Assembly: GCA_009377745.1 (NCBI GenBank)
Contig: WHTK01000008.1
Coordinates: forward strand, 62,001-126,000
DNA from: Dehalococcoidia bacterium
GTDB taxonomy: Bacteria; Chloroflexota; Dehalococcoidia; DSTF01; WHTK01
Length of the DNA stretch: 64,000 nt
Direction: 5' to 3'
The first letter of the stretch is position 1. Each line of letters begins with the position of its first letter. The notes below the pieces were generated by a model, which saw only the letters and a program-made list of their open reading frames with translations, searched no databases and had not been told where the DNA came from. Below, one piece after another: positions 23,211 to 31,682 of this stretch. The position numbers and the translations under genes were made by a program.

Positions 23211-26087
23211 TTACTGCGACCCGCTTTGCTCCACGATCTGACGGATCAGCTCCTCTACGCGCGCGATCTCCTGGCCGTAGGCCGCGAAGTCGTTACCGCG
23301 CAGGGCTTCCTCGGCCCGCTGGTAGGCGGCCTCCGCTTCCCGTGCCAGCTCTGCCACGCTGCCCGGAGTCCCAGCAGGACCGGGAGTAGCCGCGGGAGGA
23401 GGTATAGGTGTAGGAGCCGGCGGCGAAGTGCCCGTCGGTGGTGTTGTGCCGCCGGGAGGTGGTTCGGGGCCGGGCAGTGTGGGCCTCTCTCCGCCGAAGA
23501 TCACGGCCAGGCTGCGTTCCAGCGTCGGCTCCATAGCAATGCGGTTGCCGTTCGCTACCACCACGCGCTTTAGCTCCGGTAACTGGCTCGTCTCGGCCTG
23601 CAGGTAGATCGGCTCCACAAAGAGATTACCGCGGCCAATTGGCACCATCAGCAGGTTGCCGCGGATCACGTTGGAGCCGGTCCGGTTCCAGAGGCTGAAT
23701 TGCTCTGAGATCAGGGGGTCCTGGTCAATGCGGGACTCTACCTGCCGCGGCCCGAAGACCAGGGAGTCCGTAGGGAAGCGAAAGGCGAGGAGCTTGCCAT
23801 AGTTGGCCTCATCCGAGCGCGCCGCCATCCAGGCGATTGTGTTCTGGCGTCGCGCCGGCGTCAGCGGCAGGATCAGCGCGAACTCCTCTGTCGCCTCTCC
23901 GGGGATGCGCATGATCACGTAGTACGGCTGCACAAACTGCTCGCTGCCTTCGATGATCTCGGTCGGGATGTTCCAGATGTCCTCGCGGTTGTAGAGGACG
24001 TTGGGGTCCGTGATGTGGTAGGTGCGGTACTGGTTGACCTGCGCCAGGAAGAGGTCCTCCGGGTAACGCAGGTGGGCCCGGAGCGAGGCCGGCATCTCCG
24101 AGAGCGGCGTGAACATGTCTGGGAAGATGCCGGCGTAAGCCCGGATCATCGGGTCGTCAGGCTCCATCAGATAGAAGGTCGTCGTGCCGTCGTAAGCATC
24201 GACGACCACCTTGACGCTGTTGCGAATGTAGTTGGTCCCGTTGAGGGCATTGTTCGGGTTGCCGGAGGCTGGTCGCGAGTAAGGGTAGTGAGTCGTTGTC
24301 GTGTAGGCGTCCTGGATCCAGAACAGCCGGCCCTCGGCGATGACTATGTAGGGGTCGCGGTCTAACTGTAGGAACGGCGCCAGCGTGTTGATACGCTCGC
24401 GGATGTTGCGGCGGAAGAGGATGCGACTCTCGCTCGTCAGGCTGTCGCTGATCGCGATGTTCAGGTCGGCGAACTCCCAGGCGAAGACGAGCCGCTGCAG
24501 CATCGAGCCCAAGCGCACACCGCCCTCGCCTTCGAAGACGGACTGGACGGTGCCTTCGCCATCCGGGTAATCGAACTCCCGCGCCTTGGTATTGACGACG
24601 ACGTAGTGCTCCGGCTCTTCGCCGTAATAAATGCCCGGCTGCGTTACGGGCAGCTTGCCCGTGACCGGAATATTGCGCAGGAATAGCTCCGGCAAGCCCT
24701 CTTGCACCACCTCATTTACCGGCGACATGACGACGCCGTATCCGTGGGTGAACTGCAGTCTCCGGTTGACCCAGCTCTGCGCGTCCGTGGGCAGGCGGCT
24801 GGGTGAAAGCTCCCGCGCAGACACCATGACCTGACGGCGCACGCCGTCGATGACGTATCTGTCGATGTCCACATCGATGAACTCATACAGGGGCCGGATC
24901 GTCTGGATCTGGCTATAGGTCTGGAGGAGTGGGCCCACGTCCAGCAGCCGGATGTTGCGGATTGTCTCCGGGTTGTCGGCGATCTCCTGCGCCGTCACTT
25001 CCGGCGCCGCCGGAAACGGCCGCTCCTCGATGCTGTCCAGGCCGAAGGCGCGCCGCGTCATCTCGATGTTGCGGTCGATATAGACGCGCTCCTTCTCGAG
25101 CTCGTTGGGCTGCACCTGCAGGCGCTGTACCGTCGCGGGGTAGGCGATGCTGCCAACGACCATGATCCCTGCCCAGGCGATCATGGCAGCCACCGGCAGC
25201 ATGATCCCGGGCCGAAACGCCGAAATAAGGAGAGTGACTGCCGTGATCGCGCCCAGTCCCATACCAACGTAGAAGAAGGGCAATCGGGCGTGGATGTCCG
25301 TGTACGCGGCGCCAAAGACGACGCCCGCGGTAGAGAAGTTGAGGTCGAAGCGGTCCAGCCAGTAGCCAAAGCTGAAGACGCTAACGACAACGACCAGCAG
25401 CAGCGTCAGATGAATCTTCGCCTGCTTCAATCCGCCACCATCGAAACCAACGACCAGCGTGCGGAACAGATAGAGACCCGCCACCGCCAGTGTCGAGAGA
25501 ATTGCCATCGCCAAGAGCCAGCTATGGAAGAACCGCAGTGCGGGCAGCGTAAAGACGTAAAAGCCGACGTCTTTGCCAAACTGCGGATCGGTCACGCCGA
25601 ACGATTCGCGGTTGAGGAAGCGAAGCACCACGTCCCAGTTGCCGGCCGCGATTGTCCCGAAGATCACGGCGAAGAATAGCGTCCCTGCGATCAGCGCCAG
25701 CAGATAAAGCCGCCGCAGCGCCGCCGCCTCCGACTCCGCCAGCCCCGGCGCGGGCGTCCTCAATGCCAGGCGACCGGCATAGAAGAGATTTGCGCCGAAA
25801 AAGGCTATGAACAGCACGGCTCCCCCAAGGAAGAGGAAGACGCGCGCCCGCAGCACGGTCCCGTAGACAGATCGATAGCCGGCTCCATCGAACCAGAGCC
25901 AGTCGACGTAGATACCCTTGAGTGTATTGAGAGTTATGTAGAGCAAGATCAGACTGACGCCGAGGATTATCCAGCGGTTGGCGCCGCCCAGGGAGCGAAA
26001 ATCGAAGCGCTGGCGTCTGATCCGGAACGGCGGTGGCGGCGGGCCAAAATCGTCTCCCTCCCGCCCGGGGAAGCGGCTGAAAGACAC
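23211..26087 (-). CDS. UPF0182 family giant membrane protein
   Basis: A 958-residue UPF0182 (COG1615) protein: seven membrane helices in about the first 310 residues (for example WIILGVSLILLYITLNTL and IMLPVAAMIAWAGIMVVGSI), a large extracytoplasmic domain of about 500 residues (ERVYIDRNIEMTRRAFGLD, YGEEPEHYVVVNTK, WNRTGSNVIRGNLLMVPIG), then a Pro/Thr linker and an acidic helix. Function of the family is unknown. Start is GTG 26087, two bases after the argB stop; its place between argB and argD makes it part of the arg transcript. Confidence 0.9.
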   Translation of the reverse strand: MSFSRFPGREGDDFGPPPPPFRIRRQRFDFRSLGGANRWIILGVSLILLYITLNTLKGIYVDWLWFDGAGYRSVYGTVLRARVFLFLGGAVLFIAFFGANLFYAGRLALRTPAPGLAESEAAALRRLYLLALIAGTLFFAVIFGTIAAGNWDVVLRFLNRESFGVTDPQFGKDVGFYVFTLPALRFFHSWLLAMAILSTLAVAGLYLFRTLVVGFDGGGLKQAKIHLTLLLVVVVSVFSFGYWLDRFDLNFSTAGVVFGAAYTDIHARLPFFYVGMGLGAITAVTLLISAFRPGIMLPVAAMIAWAGIMVVGSIAYPATVQRLQVQPNELEKERVYIDRNIEMTRRAFGLDSIEERPFPAAPEVTAQEIADNPETIRNIRLLDVGPLLQTYSQIQTIRPLYEFIDVDIDRYVIDGVRRQVMVSARELSPSRLPTDAQSWVNRRLQFTHGYGVVMSPVNEVVQEGLPELFLRNIPVTGKLPVTQPGIYYGEEPEHYVVVNTKAREFDYPDGEGTVQSVFEGEGGVRLGSMLQRLVFAWEFADLNIAISDSLTSESRILFRRNIRERINTLAPFLQLDRDPYIVIAEGRLFWIQDAYTTTTHYPYSRPASGNPNNALNGTNYIRNSVKVVVDAYDGTTTFYLMEPDDPMIRAYAGIFPDMFTPLSEMPASLRAHLRYPEDLFLAQVNQYRTYHITDPNVLYNREDIWNIPTEIIEGSEQFVQPYYVIMRIPGEATEEFALILPLTPARRQNTIAWMAARSDEANYGKLLAFRFPTDSLVFGPRQVESRIDQDPLISEQFSLWNRTGSNVIRGNLLMVPIGRGNLFVEPIYLQAETSQLPELKRVVVANGNRIAMEPTLERSLAVIFGGERPTLPGPEPPPGGTTPPTGTSPPAPTPIPPPAATPGPAGTPGSVAELAREAEAAYQRAEEALRGNDFAAYGQEIARVEELIRQIVEQSGSQ

Positions 26088-26088
26088 C

Positions 26089-26862
26089 CTAAACCGTCAC
26101 TCGCGTGCCGAGTTCGACGCCATCGAGGACGCGGCGCAGCGCATGCGCCTCTCGCCCATCGATGATGGAGCAACCAACGCCCGCCTCGGCAGCGCGCGCG
26201 CCGGCCCGTAGCTTCGGGATCATGCCTCCGGAAGCAGCGCCACCGGCGATCAGCCCTTCGACCTCGGCGGGGCGCAGCTCCTGCAGGTTGTCGCCCGAAC
26301 CATCGCGAACGTAGGCAACGTCGGTCAGGAAGACCAGCGCCGCCGCGCCCACGGCCGCCGCGACCTCTCCCGCGACCGTATCAGCGTTGACGTTCATCAG
26401 CCGCGTCTTGTCGCCATCCTGCCAGAAGCCGACCGGCCCGATGACGGGCAGATAGCCGGCGTCGAGCAGCGTCTCCAGCGGCCGGGCGTCCACAGCGCTG
26501 ACCTCGCCTACAAAGCCTAGGCGCTGGTCAAGCTGCCGGGTTTCCAACAGACCGCCATCGACGCCGCAGAGTCCAAAGGCCGGGGCGCCAAGGCCTCGCA
26601 GGTCCGCGACCAGTTGCTTGTTGACCAGACCAGCGAACACGGCTGTCACGACATCGATGGCATCGGCGTTGGTAACGCGCAGCCCATCCACGAACTCGTT
26701 GGCGATGTCGTGGATCTTGAGCCACTCCGTCCCCGTGTTGCCGCCCCCATGAACGACGATGATCCGCCGCCCGGCCGCGTGCAGCGCCGCTATATCCTCG
26801 AGGGCCGTGTCGTGACTGCCGAGCGTGCTGCCGCCCACCTTGACGACCAATGGTTGTGTCAT
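26089..26862 (-). CDS. argB: Acetylglutamate kinase (amino-acid kinase family)
   Basis: Phosphorylates N-acetylglutamate, the second step to ornithine. A 257-residue amino-acid kinase: VVKVGGSTLG (residues 6-15), IIVVHGGGNTGTEWL (about 34), LMNVNADTVAGEVAAA (about 178) and GGMIPKLRAGARAAEAG (about 213, catalytic Lys). Length matches the family. The motif after GGG is NTGTEW, not the more common xxId form, so a related kinase such as LysZ is conceivable, but argC, argJ and argD nearby favour ArgB. A TACAAT box 6 nt before the ATG gives it its own leaderless promoter. Confidence 0.92.
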   Translation of the reverse strand: MTQPLVVKVGGSTLGSHDTALEDIAALHAAGRRIIVVHGGGNTGTEWLKIHDIANEFVDGLRVTNADAIDVVTAVFAGLVNKQLVADLRGLGAPAFGLCGVDGGLLETRQLDQRLGFVGEVSAVDARPLETLLDAGYLPVIGPVGFWQDGDKTRLMNVNADTVAGEVAAAVGAAALVFLTDVAYVRDGSGDNLQELRPAEVEGLIAGGAASGGMIPKLRAGARAAEAGVGCSIIDGREAHALRRVLDGVELGTRVTV

Positions 26863-26868
26863 GTGCCC

Positions 26869-26874
26869 ATTGTA
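26869..26874 (-). promoter_or_regulatory. -10 hexamer TACAAT of argB
   Basis: TACAAT on the minus strand, 6 nt before ATG 26862 and inside the 88-nt argJ-argB gap, so argB may be transcribed apart from argCJ. Confidence 0.5.
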
Positions 26875-26950
26875 TGCGCGCCACCGCCCCAGCGGACAAT
26901 CGAGGCCGGAGGTACGGCACGTTTCTTGTTACCTGAGTGGCTACGTCTTG

Positions 26951-28162
26951 CTACGTCCGGTAGTCAGCGTTGATGTGCACGTAGTCCACCGTCAGGTCGC
27001 AGCCCCAGGCCGTCGCGGCGCCGTCGCCCAACCCCAGGTCCAGCTCGATGCGCACCTCGGGCGCGTCCATCGTCTTCGACACCGCGGCCTCATCGAAAGC
27101 CAGGATTGACCCGCGCTCGTAAAGTGACTCCCCTTGAAGTCGCAGGCTCGCCCTGGTTTCGTCCAGAGAATTCGCTCCTGCACGGCCCGCGGCGACCAGG
27201 ATGCGGCCCCAGTTCGGGTCGCAGCCGGTGATCGCCGTCTTCACGAGGGGTGAGTTCGAGATCGTCCGCGCGATGCGGCGCGCATCCTCTCGCGACGCCG
27301 CCCCGGTCACGGCAACCTCGATGAGCCTCTGCGCCCCTTCGCCGTCGCGCGCCAGCTCCCTGGCCAGGTGGGTCCCGACTGCCAGCAGCGCCTCGCGGAA
27401 GCTGTTCGCTTCGGGCGTTCCGGCCTGGATACGCGGTAGGCCCGCGGCGCCGTTCGCCAGGAGCAGGAACGTGTCACTGCAGCTGGTGTCACCGTCGATG
27501 CTCACCATATTCAGCGTCCGGTCAGCGACGTCGCGCTGGACGTCACGCAGGAAACCCCGCTCCACGGCAGCGTCCGTTGTCACGTAGCAGAGCATTGTCG
27601 CCATGTCCGGGTGAATCATCCCGGAGCCCTTGCAGCAGCCGCCGATGGCGTAGCTACCCGCCGAGGTTGTAACGCTAACGGCCGTCTCCTTGGGGCGCGT
27701 GTCGGTGGTCATGATCGCCCGGGCAAACGCGGGGCCGCCCTCGGTGCCGAGCTGGATTTGCGGCAAGCCGGCGCGCACCTTGTCCATCGGCAGCCGCACC
27801 CCGGTGACGCCGGTCGACGAGACCGATAGCCCTTCCGCAGTCAGGCCCAGCTGCGCCGCTGCCAGACGAGTCATCTCGATCGCATCCTCGACACCACCGG
27901 CGCCGTTGAGGGCGTTGGCGCAACCGGAGTTGACCACAACACCGCGCAGACGCCCGGCCGCGACACGTTTGCGGCTGACTAGCACCGGTGCGCCCTTGAC
28001 CAGGTTCTGGGTGAACACGGCTGCCACGTCGCAATCGCGCTCCGAGTAGAGCAGGGCCAGGTCCAGCGCCCCGGCCTTGGTCTTGATCCCGGCGCTGGTG
28101 GCGCCGGCGAGAAAGCCCAGCGGCGTCGTAACATGGCCGCCGGAAACGAATTCGATAGTCAT
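26951..28162 (-). CDS. argJ: Bifunctional glutamate N-acetyltransferase / ornithine acetyltransferase
   Basis: Moves the acetyl group from N-acetylornithine to glutamate (recycling step) and may also use acetyl-CoA. A 403-residue precursor of the Ntn-hydrolase-like type that cuts itself in IHPDMATMLCYV between Ala188 and the nucleophile Thr189. Other marks are GVVVNSGCANALNG, SSTGVTGVRLPM and CDPNWGRILVAAGRAG. ATG 28162 has AAGGAGGG upstream. Its presence means the acetyl group is recycled, so no ArgE is needed. Confidence 0.95.
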   Translation of the reverse strand: MTIEFVSGGHVTTPLGFLAGATSAGIKTKAGALDLALLYSERDCDVAAVFTQNLVKGAPVLVSRKRVAAGRLRGVVVNSGCANALNGAGGVEDAIEMTRLAAAQLGLTAEGLSVSSTGVTGVRLPMDKVRAGLPQIQLGTEGGPAFARAIMTTDTRPKETAVSVTTSAGSYAIGGCCKGSGMIHPDMATMLCYVTTDAAVERGFLRDVQRDVADRTLNMVSIDGDTSCSDTFLLLANGAAGLPRIQAGTPEANSFREALLAVGTHLARELARDGEGAQRLIEVAVTGAASREDARRIARTISNSPLVKTAITGCDPNWGRILVAAGRAGANSLDETRASLRLQGESLYERGSILAFDEAAVSKTMDAPEVRIELDLGLGDGAATAWGCDLTVDYVHINADYRT

Positions 28163-28286
28163 CAAAGCCCTCCTTCACGAAGGCGGAAGCGCTGCCGGCC
28201 GGTCAGACGGCGCGCGAACTGGATGAAGAACGATGCCTGGCTAGAGCCCGGTCAAAGCGCCGGGCTAGAGACGCGCGCGGCGCATG

Positions 28287-29258
28287 TCAGGAGCCAATGT
28301 CTTCGAGCCCGGCCGACTCCGGCAGCCCCAGCATTAGATTGAGATTCTGGACGGCCTGCCCGGCGGCGCCTTTGCCCAGGTTATCGAGCACGGCGCAGAT
28401 CACGGCCTGCTCGCGTAGCTCACTGCCGAAGACGTGGATCGTCAGGCCGTTGGTGTCGTTTAACGTCTCGGCATCCAGGCATTCCTTGAGCATCGCCGTA
28501 TCTTCCAGGGGCGACACCGTGACGCCATGCGCGCCCTTCCTAGCGGCGTAGTGTTCGGCCAGAGCAGCGTGGATGTGACTTGGCTTCGGGTTGCCTGGCA
28601 GCGACCAGAGCTGGAGAGGCAAAGAGACGATCATGCCCTGGGCGAACCGGCCCACGCTGGGCACGAACAATGGCCGCTGCTTTAGTGAACCGTGGACCTG
28701 GATCTCCGGCACGTGTTTATGCTCCAGGTCGAGGCCATAAAGGTAGTAGTTGCTGTCTGTCGCGTCCGGCGCCTGCGGGTCCTCGAATCTGGCGATCAGC
28801 TTCTTGCCGCCACCGGAGTAGCCGGAGACAGCGTTGATTGTCACGGGGTGGTCCACTGGGAGGATGTCTCCCTTGACCAGCGGATGCAGCATGGCGATGG
28901 CGCCGCAGGCGTAGCAGCCGGGGTTGCTGACCCGGTAGGAAGCGGCAATCTCATCCGCTTGCGTTGCCTCGTACTCGGGGAAGCCGTAGGTCCAGCCGGG
29001 CGCCGTCCGGTGCGCGGTCGAGGCGTCGATTACGCGCGCCCCGTCTTCCAACATCGAGACAGTCTCGCGGGCGGCGGCGTCCGGCAGGCAGAGGATCGAG
29101 ACATCGGCCTCGTTGAGCAGCTCGGCGCGGCGGCGAGAATCCTTGCGTTCGGCGTCGCTCAGGTGCAGCAGATCGATGTCGCGGCGGCCGCTAAGCCGTT
29201 GAGAGATCTGCAGGCCCGTCGTCCCTGCTTCGCCGTCGATGAAGACCTTTGCCGTCAT
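28287..29258 (-). CDS. argC: N-acetyl-gamma-glutamyl-phosphate reductase, type 2
   Basis: NADPH-dependent reduction of N-acetylglutamyl phosphate to the semialdehyde. The 323-residue length and the opening VFIDGEAGTTGLQISQRLSGR are those of the shorter type 2 ArgC. The catalytic Cys is in SNPGCYACGA (C115), preceded by NAD-fold and STAHR motifs. First gene of the argC-argJ-argB run; an extended -10 promoter lies 35 nt upstream. Confidence 0.95.
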   Translation of the reverse strand: MTAKVFIDGEAGTTGLQISQRLSGRRDIDLLHLSDAERKDSRRRAELLNEADVSILCLPDAAARETVSMLEDGARVIDASTAHRTAPGWTYGFPEYEATQADEIAASYRVSNPGCYACGAIAMLHPLVKGDILPVDHPVTINAVSGYSGGGKKLIARFEDPQAPDATDSNYYLYGLDLEHKHVPEIQVHGSLKQRPLFVPSVGRFAQGMIVSLPLQLWSLPGNPKPSHIHAALAEHYAARKGAHGVTVSPLEDTAMLKECLDAETLNDTNGLTIHVFGSELREQAVICAVLDNLGKGAAGQAVQNLNLMLGLPESAGLEDIGS

Positions 29259-29293
29259 AGCCGCATCCTGTTTCGCGATTACTAAGAGGCGTC

Positions 29294-29299
29294 AGTATA
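29294..29299 (-). promoter_or_regulatory. Extended -10 promoter of the arg cluster
   Basis: TGC-TATACT on the minus strand, about 35 nt before the argC ATG. No ARG-box operator that I could recognise. Confidence 0.5.
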
Positions 29300-29371
29300 G
29301 CAACGCAGCCTAGGCTCGGCCATAGGAGAGCGCCCTCGAACCCGCGCCCGGTAGCGGAAGGGTCTGAGGGG

Positions 29372-30145
29372 TCAGGCGGGCTTTGGCTCCCCCGCCAGCG
29401 TCTTGGAGCTGACGCCGCGGTGTATCCAGCGGATCGAAAGCAGGTTCCACAGCTCCATGGCGCTCTTCATGTTGAGCCTGAGGTGGGAACCTTCGACAGC
29501 GTGCCAGCGCACCGGGATTTTCGTCACCTTGAGGCCCAGGCGAGAGGCCAGGAACAGCAGCTCGGCGTCGAAAGACCAGGTCTCGATCTTCTGAAGGCGG
29601 AAGAGGCGTTGAGCGGCGCTACCCTTGAATGCCTTGAGGGGGCACTGGCTGTCCTCAATGCCCGGCAGCAGCCAAGTCCGCATCGTAAGTGAGAAAGCGC
29701 GCCCGGCCAGGCGCCTGGGCAGGCTGCGCTGATTGCGCATGTCTGAGCCGTCACCCTGGTTGCGCACGCCGATAGCGACGTCGGCGCCGGCATTCAACGC
29801 ATCGAGCAGAGGTAACAGGTCCTCCGGAGGCGTAGCCAGGTCGGCATCGATGAAGGCGACGTACTGGCCTCGGGCCGCGAGGCAGCCGGTACGCACCGCC
29901 GCGCCCTTGCCCCGGTTCACCTCATGGCGGATGAAGCTGCGCCCAACCGCGGCGGGAAGCCTGGATAGCGCATCTTCAGCAGCCTTCCTTCCGGGCTCGC
30001 GGCTGCCGTCATCAACGACGATGACCTCGGCGGGATAGCCAGTCGCCACCAGGAACTCACCGACACGCCGCAGTGATTCCTCGATCCGGCCCTCTTCGTT
30101 ATAGGACGGCATCACCAGGGAGAGTCGTGGCGACGCCTCGCTCAC
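29372..30145 (-). CDS. GT2 glycosyltransferase, dolichyl/polyprenyl-phosphate glucose synthase type
   Basis: A 257-residue family 2 glycosyltransferase: LSLVMPSYNEEGRIEESL (nucleotide-binding strand), VIVVDDGSRE, YVAFIDADLATPPEDL (metal-binding DAD) and GIEDSQCPLKAF. This pattern, with KIPVRWHAVEGSHL near the end, is that of polyprenyl-phosphate glycosyl transferases, which load a lipid carrier for cell-surface glycans. No C-terminal membrane helices, as in DPG synthase-like forms. Its start overlaps the stop of the membrane protein upstream (ATGA at 30145-30142). Confidence 0.87.
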   Translation of the reverse strand: MSEASPRLSLVMPSYNEEGRIEESLRRVGEFLVATGYPAEVIVVDDGSREPGRKAAEDALSRLPAAVGRSFIRHEVNRGKGAAVRTGCLAARGQYVAFIDADLATPPEDLLPLLDALNAGADVAIGVRNQGDGSDMRNQRSLPRRLAGRAFSLTMRTWLLPGIEDSQCPLKAFKGSAAQRLFRLQKIETWSFDAELLFLASRLGLKVTKIPVRWHAVEGSHLRLNMKSAMELWNLLSIRWIHRGVSSKTLAGEPKPA

Positions 30146-30762
30146 GCCATCTCCCGTGCGACCTTGGGTCGTGTCGTCCGTACTTTCGTGCCGCTCATCT
30201 CCGCGATCAGCGAGGCGACCTCGCGCGCCCGCGCCAGTCCCTCCTTGGCTTCCATCCGGGCCACGGTCACGGTGCCGACGGGTATCTCCTTGCCGCTGAC
30301 CTTGACGATGACGATTTCGTACTGGGCAAAGTCCTCGTGGTGGCCGCGGTAGTCGTGCGGCGTCAGCTCCTGCACCTGCATCCGGTCGATCTTCCAGAAG
30401 GGGATTAGCTCCTGGGTGCCGACACCCATGCCCAGGTAGCCCTGCTGAAGCACGGCGGACTGCTTCGCCCGCTCAATGACCAGGTGCGCCCCGGCGATGC
30501 TGTAGACGAGGCCGATGCCGGAGATCGGCACCACCAGGATCGCGGCGAGGGTGAGGCCAAAACGCAGGCCCAGGGACAAAGAGCCGCCGAAGAAGTAGAT
30601 GACGGGAAAGATCGTAAGGCCGAGGATCAGCGTCGTCAGGGGCAGAAAGACAATGCTGCGCGCCGGATGAACGTCGATGCGGTCCGGCGTTACACTGCAG
30701 ATCCGCCGGTCGATGTAGACCTCGCGCCGGGCTTCCGCCGCCAGTGTGCTAGCTGCTGTCAC
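30142..30762 (-). CDS. Two-helix membrane protein, PH-like domain
   Basis: A 206-residue protein with two adjacent membrane helices (IVFLPLTTLILGLTIFPVIYFF and FGLTLAAILVVPISGIGLVY) followed by a soluble region (LIPFWKIDRMQVQELTPHD, QYEIVIVKVSGKEIPVGT) that resembles bacterial PH-type domains of small membrane proteins. Function unknown. GTG start with AAGGAG upstream and a promoter at 30787. Coupled to the glycosyltransferase downstream. Confidence 0.7.
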   Translation of the reverse strand: MTAASTLAAEARREVYIDRRICSVTPDRIDVHPARSIVFLPLTTLILGLTIFPVIYFFGGSLSLGLRFGLTLAAILVVPISGIGLVYSIAGAHLVIERAKQSAVLQQGYLGMGVGTQELIPFWKIDRMQVQELTPHDYRGHHEDFAQYEIVIVKVSGKEIPVGTVTVARMEAKEGLARAREVASLIAEMSGTKVRTTRPKVAREMA

Positions 30763-30786
30763 GTCTGCTCCTTGAACGCTGTCGCC

Positions 30787-30815
30787 ATTATAGGAGCGCG
30801 TTCCAGCAGGGTCTA
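30787..30815 (-). promoter_or_regulatory. Promoter of the membrane protein-GT2 operon
   Basis: Minus strand -35 TAGACC (30815-30810), 17-nt spacer, consensus -10 TATAAT (30792-30787). Confidence 0.6.
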
Positions 30816-30867
30816 ACAGCTGGTTTCCGCGCTCGATATTGCAGAGAGTTATCAGTCCCGGCCGTTG

Positions 30868-30898
30868 TTGACAGATTCAGTCACTGACCTGCTAGACT
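30868..30898 (+). promoter_or_regulatory. Promoter of the DedA gene
   Basis: -35 TTGACA (30868-30873), 19-nt spacer, extended -10 TGC-TAGACT (30890-30898). GGAGG follows at 30914. Confidence 0.55.
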
Positions 30899-30927
30899 CA
30901 AACGTCATTAGTCGGAGGCGGGCCGAC

Positions 30928-31604
30928 GTGATTGGGAGTGGCAACGACTGATCCACGGCATCGAAAATACGCTGATCGATTTTGTCGGCAGCGTCTACGA
31001 CTTAATTCAGTGGCCCGGCGTCATCGTCCTGATGGCCTTAGAGACCGTCATCTTCCTGATACCCAGCGAGGCGGTTATGACCCTGGCCGGCTGGATGCTG
31101 ATCAAGGACAAGGGCCTTGGTCCAGAGTGGATCATCCTTGCCGGGCTGCTTGGCGGCTTCGGCAGCACCCTCGGATCCGTCTTCATTTACTACCTCGGCG
31201 TCTGGGGCGGCCGGCCCATCGTCCAGCGCTACGGGCGCTACTTCTTCGTCTCCCTGGACGACCTGACAGCCGCGGAGCGTTTCTTCGACCGTTGGGGCAC
31301 CTGGGCCGTCTTCTTCGGACGCATGCTGCCGTTGGTGCGCACTTTTATCAGCCTGCCGGCCGGCACGGCGCGCATGGACGTCCGGCTTTTCACCATATAT
31401 ACATTTGCCGGCTCAGCTATCTGGGCTGGTCTTCTGGCCGGCTTAGGTTATGCTTTGGGCGAGAACTGGCAGCAGCTACGCGACTGGATGGGCCCCGCCG
31501 ACATCGTGGTCGCTGTTTTGCTGGCAACATTCCTGGCGTGGTACGTCATACGTCACGTCAGAAAGGCATGGGAGGTACAGCCGTCGGGTGGTCCTGAGGC
31601 CTAG
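30928..31604 (+). CDS. DedA/SNARE-associated family membrane protein, N-terminus frameshifted
   Basis: DedA proteins are polyprenyl-phosphate or lipid flippases of the inner membrane. Helices VIVLMALETVIFLIPSEAVM, the re-entrant motif FFGRMLPLVRTFISLPAGTARM (Arg and Pro conserved) and the last helix IVVAVLLATFLAWYVI are present. The in-frame ATG at 31032 would lose the first helix, because codons before it encode IHGIENTLIDFVGSVYDLIQ, which fits the family. The best start is GTG 30928, 9 nt after GGAGG, but it is out of frame; one missing base before 30949 (GAC-TG-ATC) would join them into about 225 residues. Confidence 0.88.
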
Positions 31605-31682
31605 AAGCGCGCCAGCTATGGCGGGGGGTTGGTCCGCGGCGGACAGGCTAAGTCCGCGCCGGGCCCTGGTCACAGGCACACG

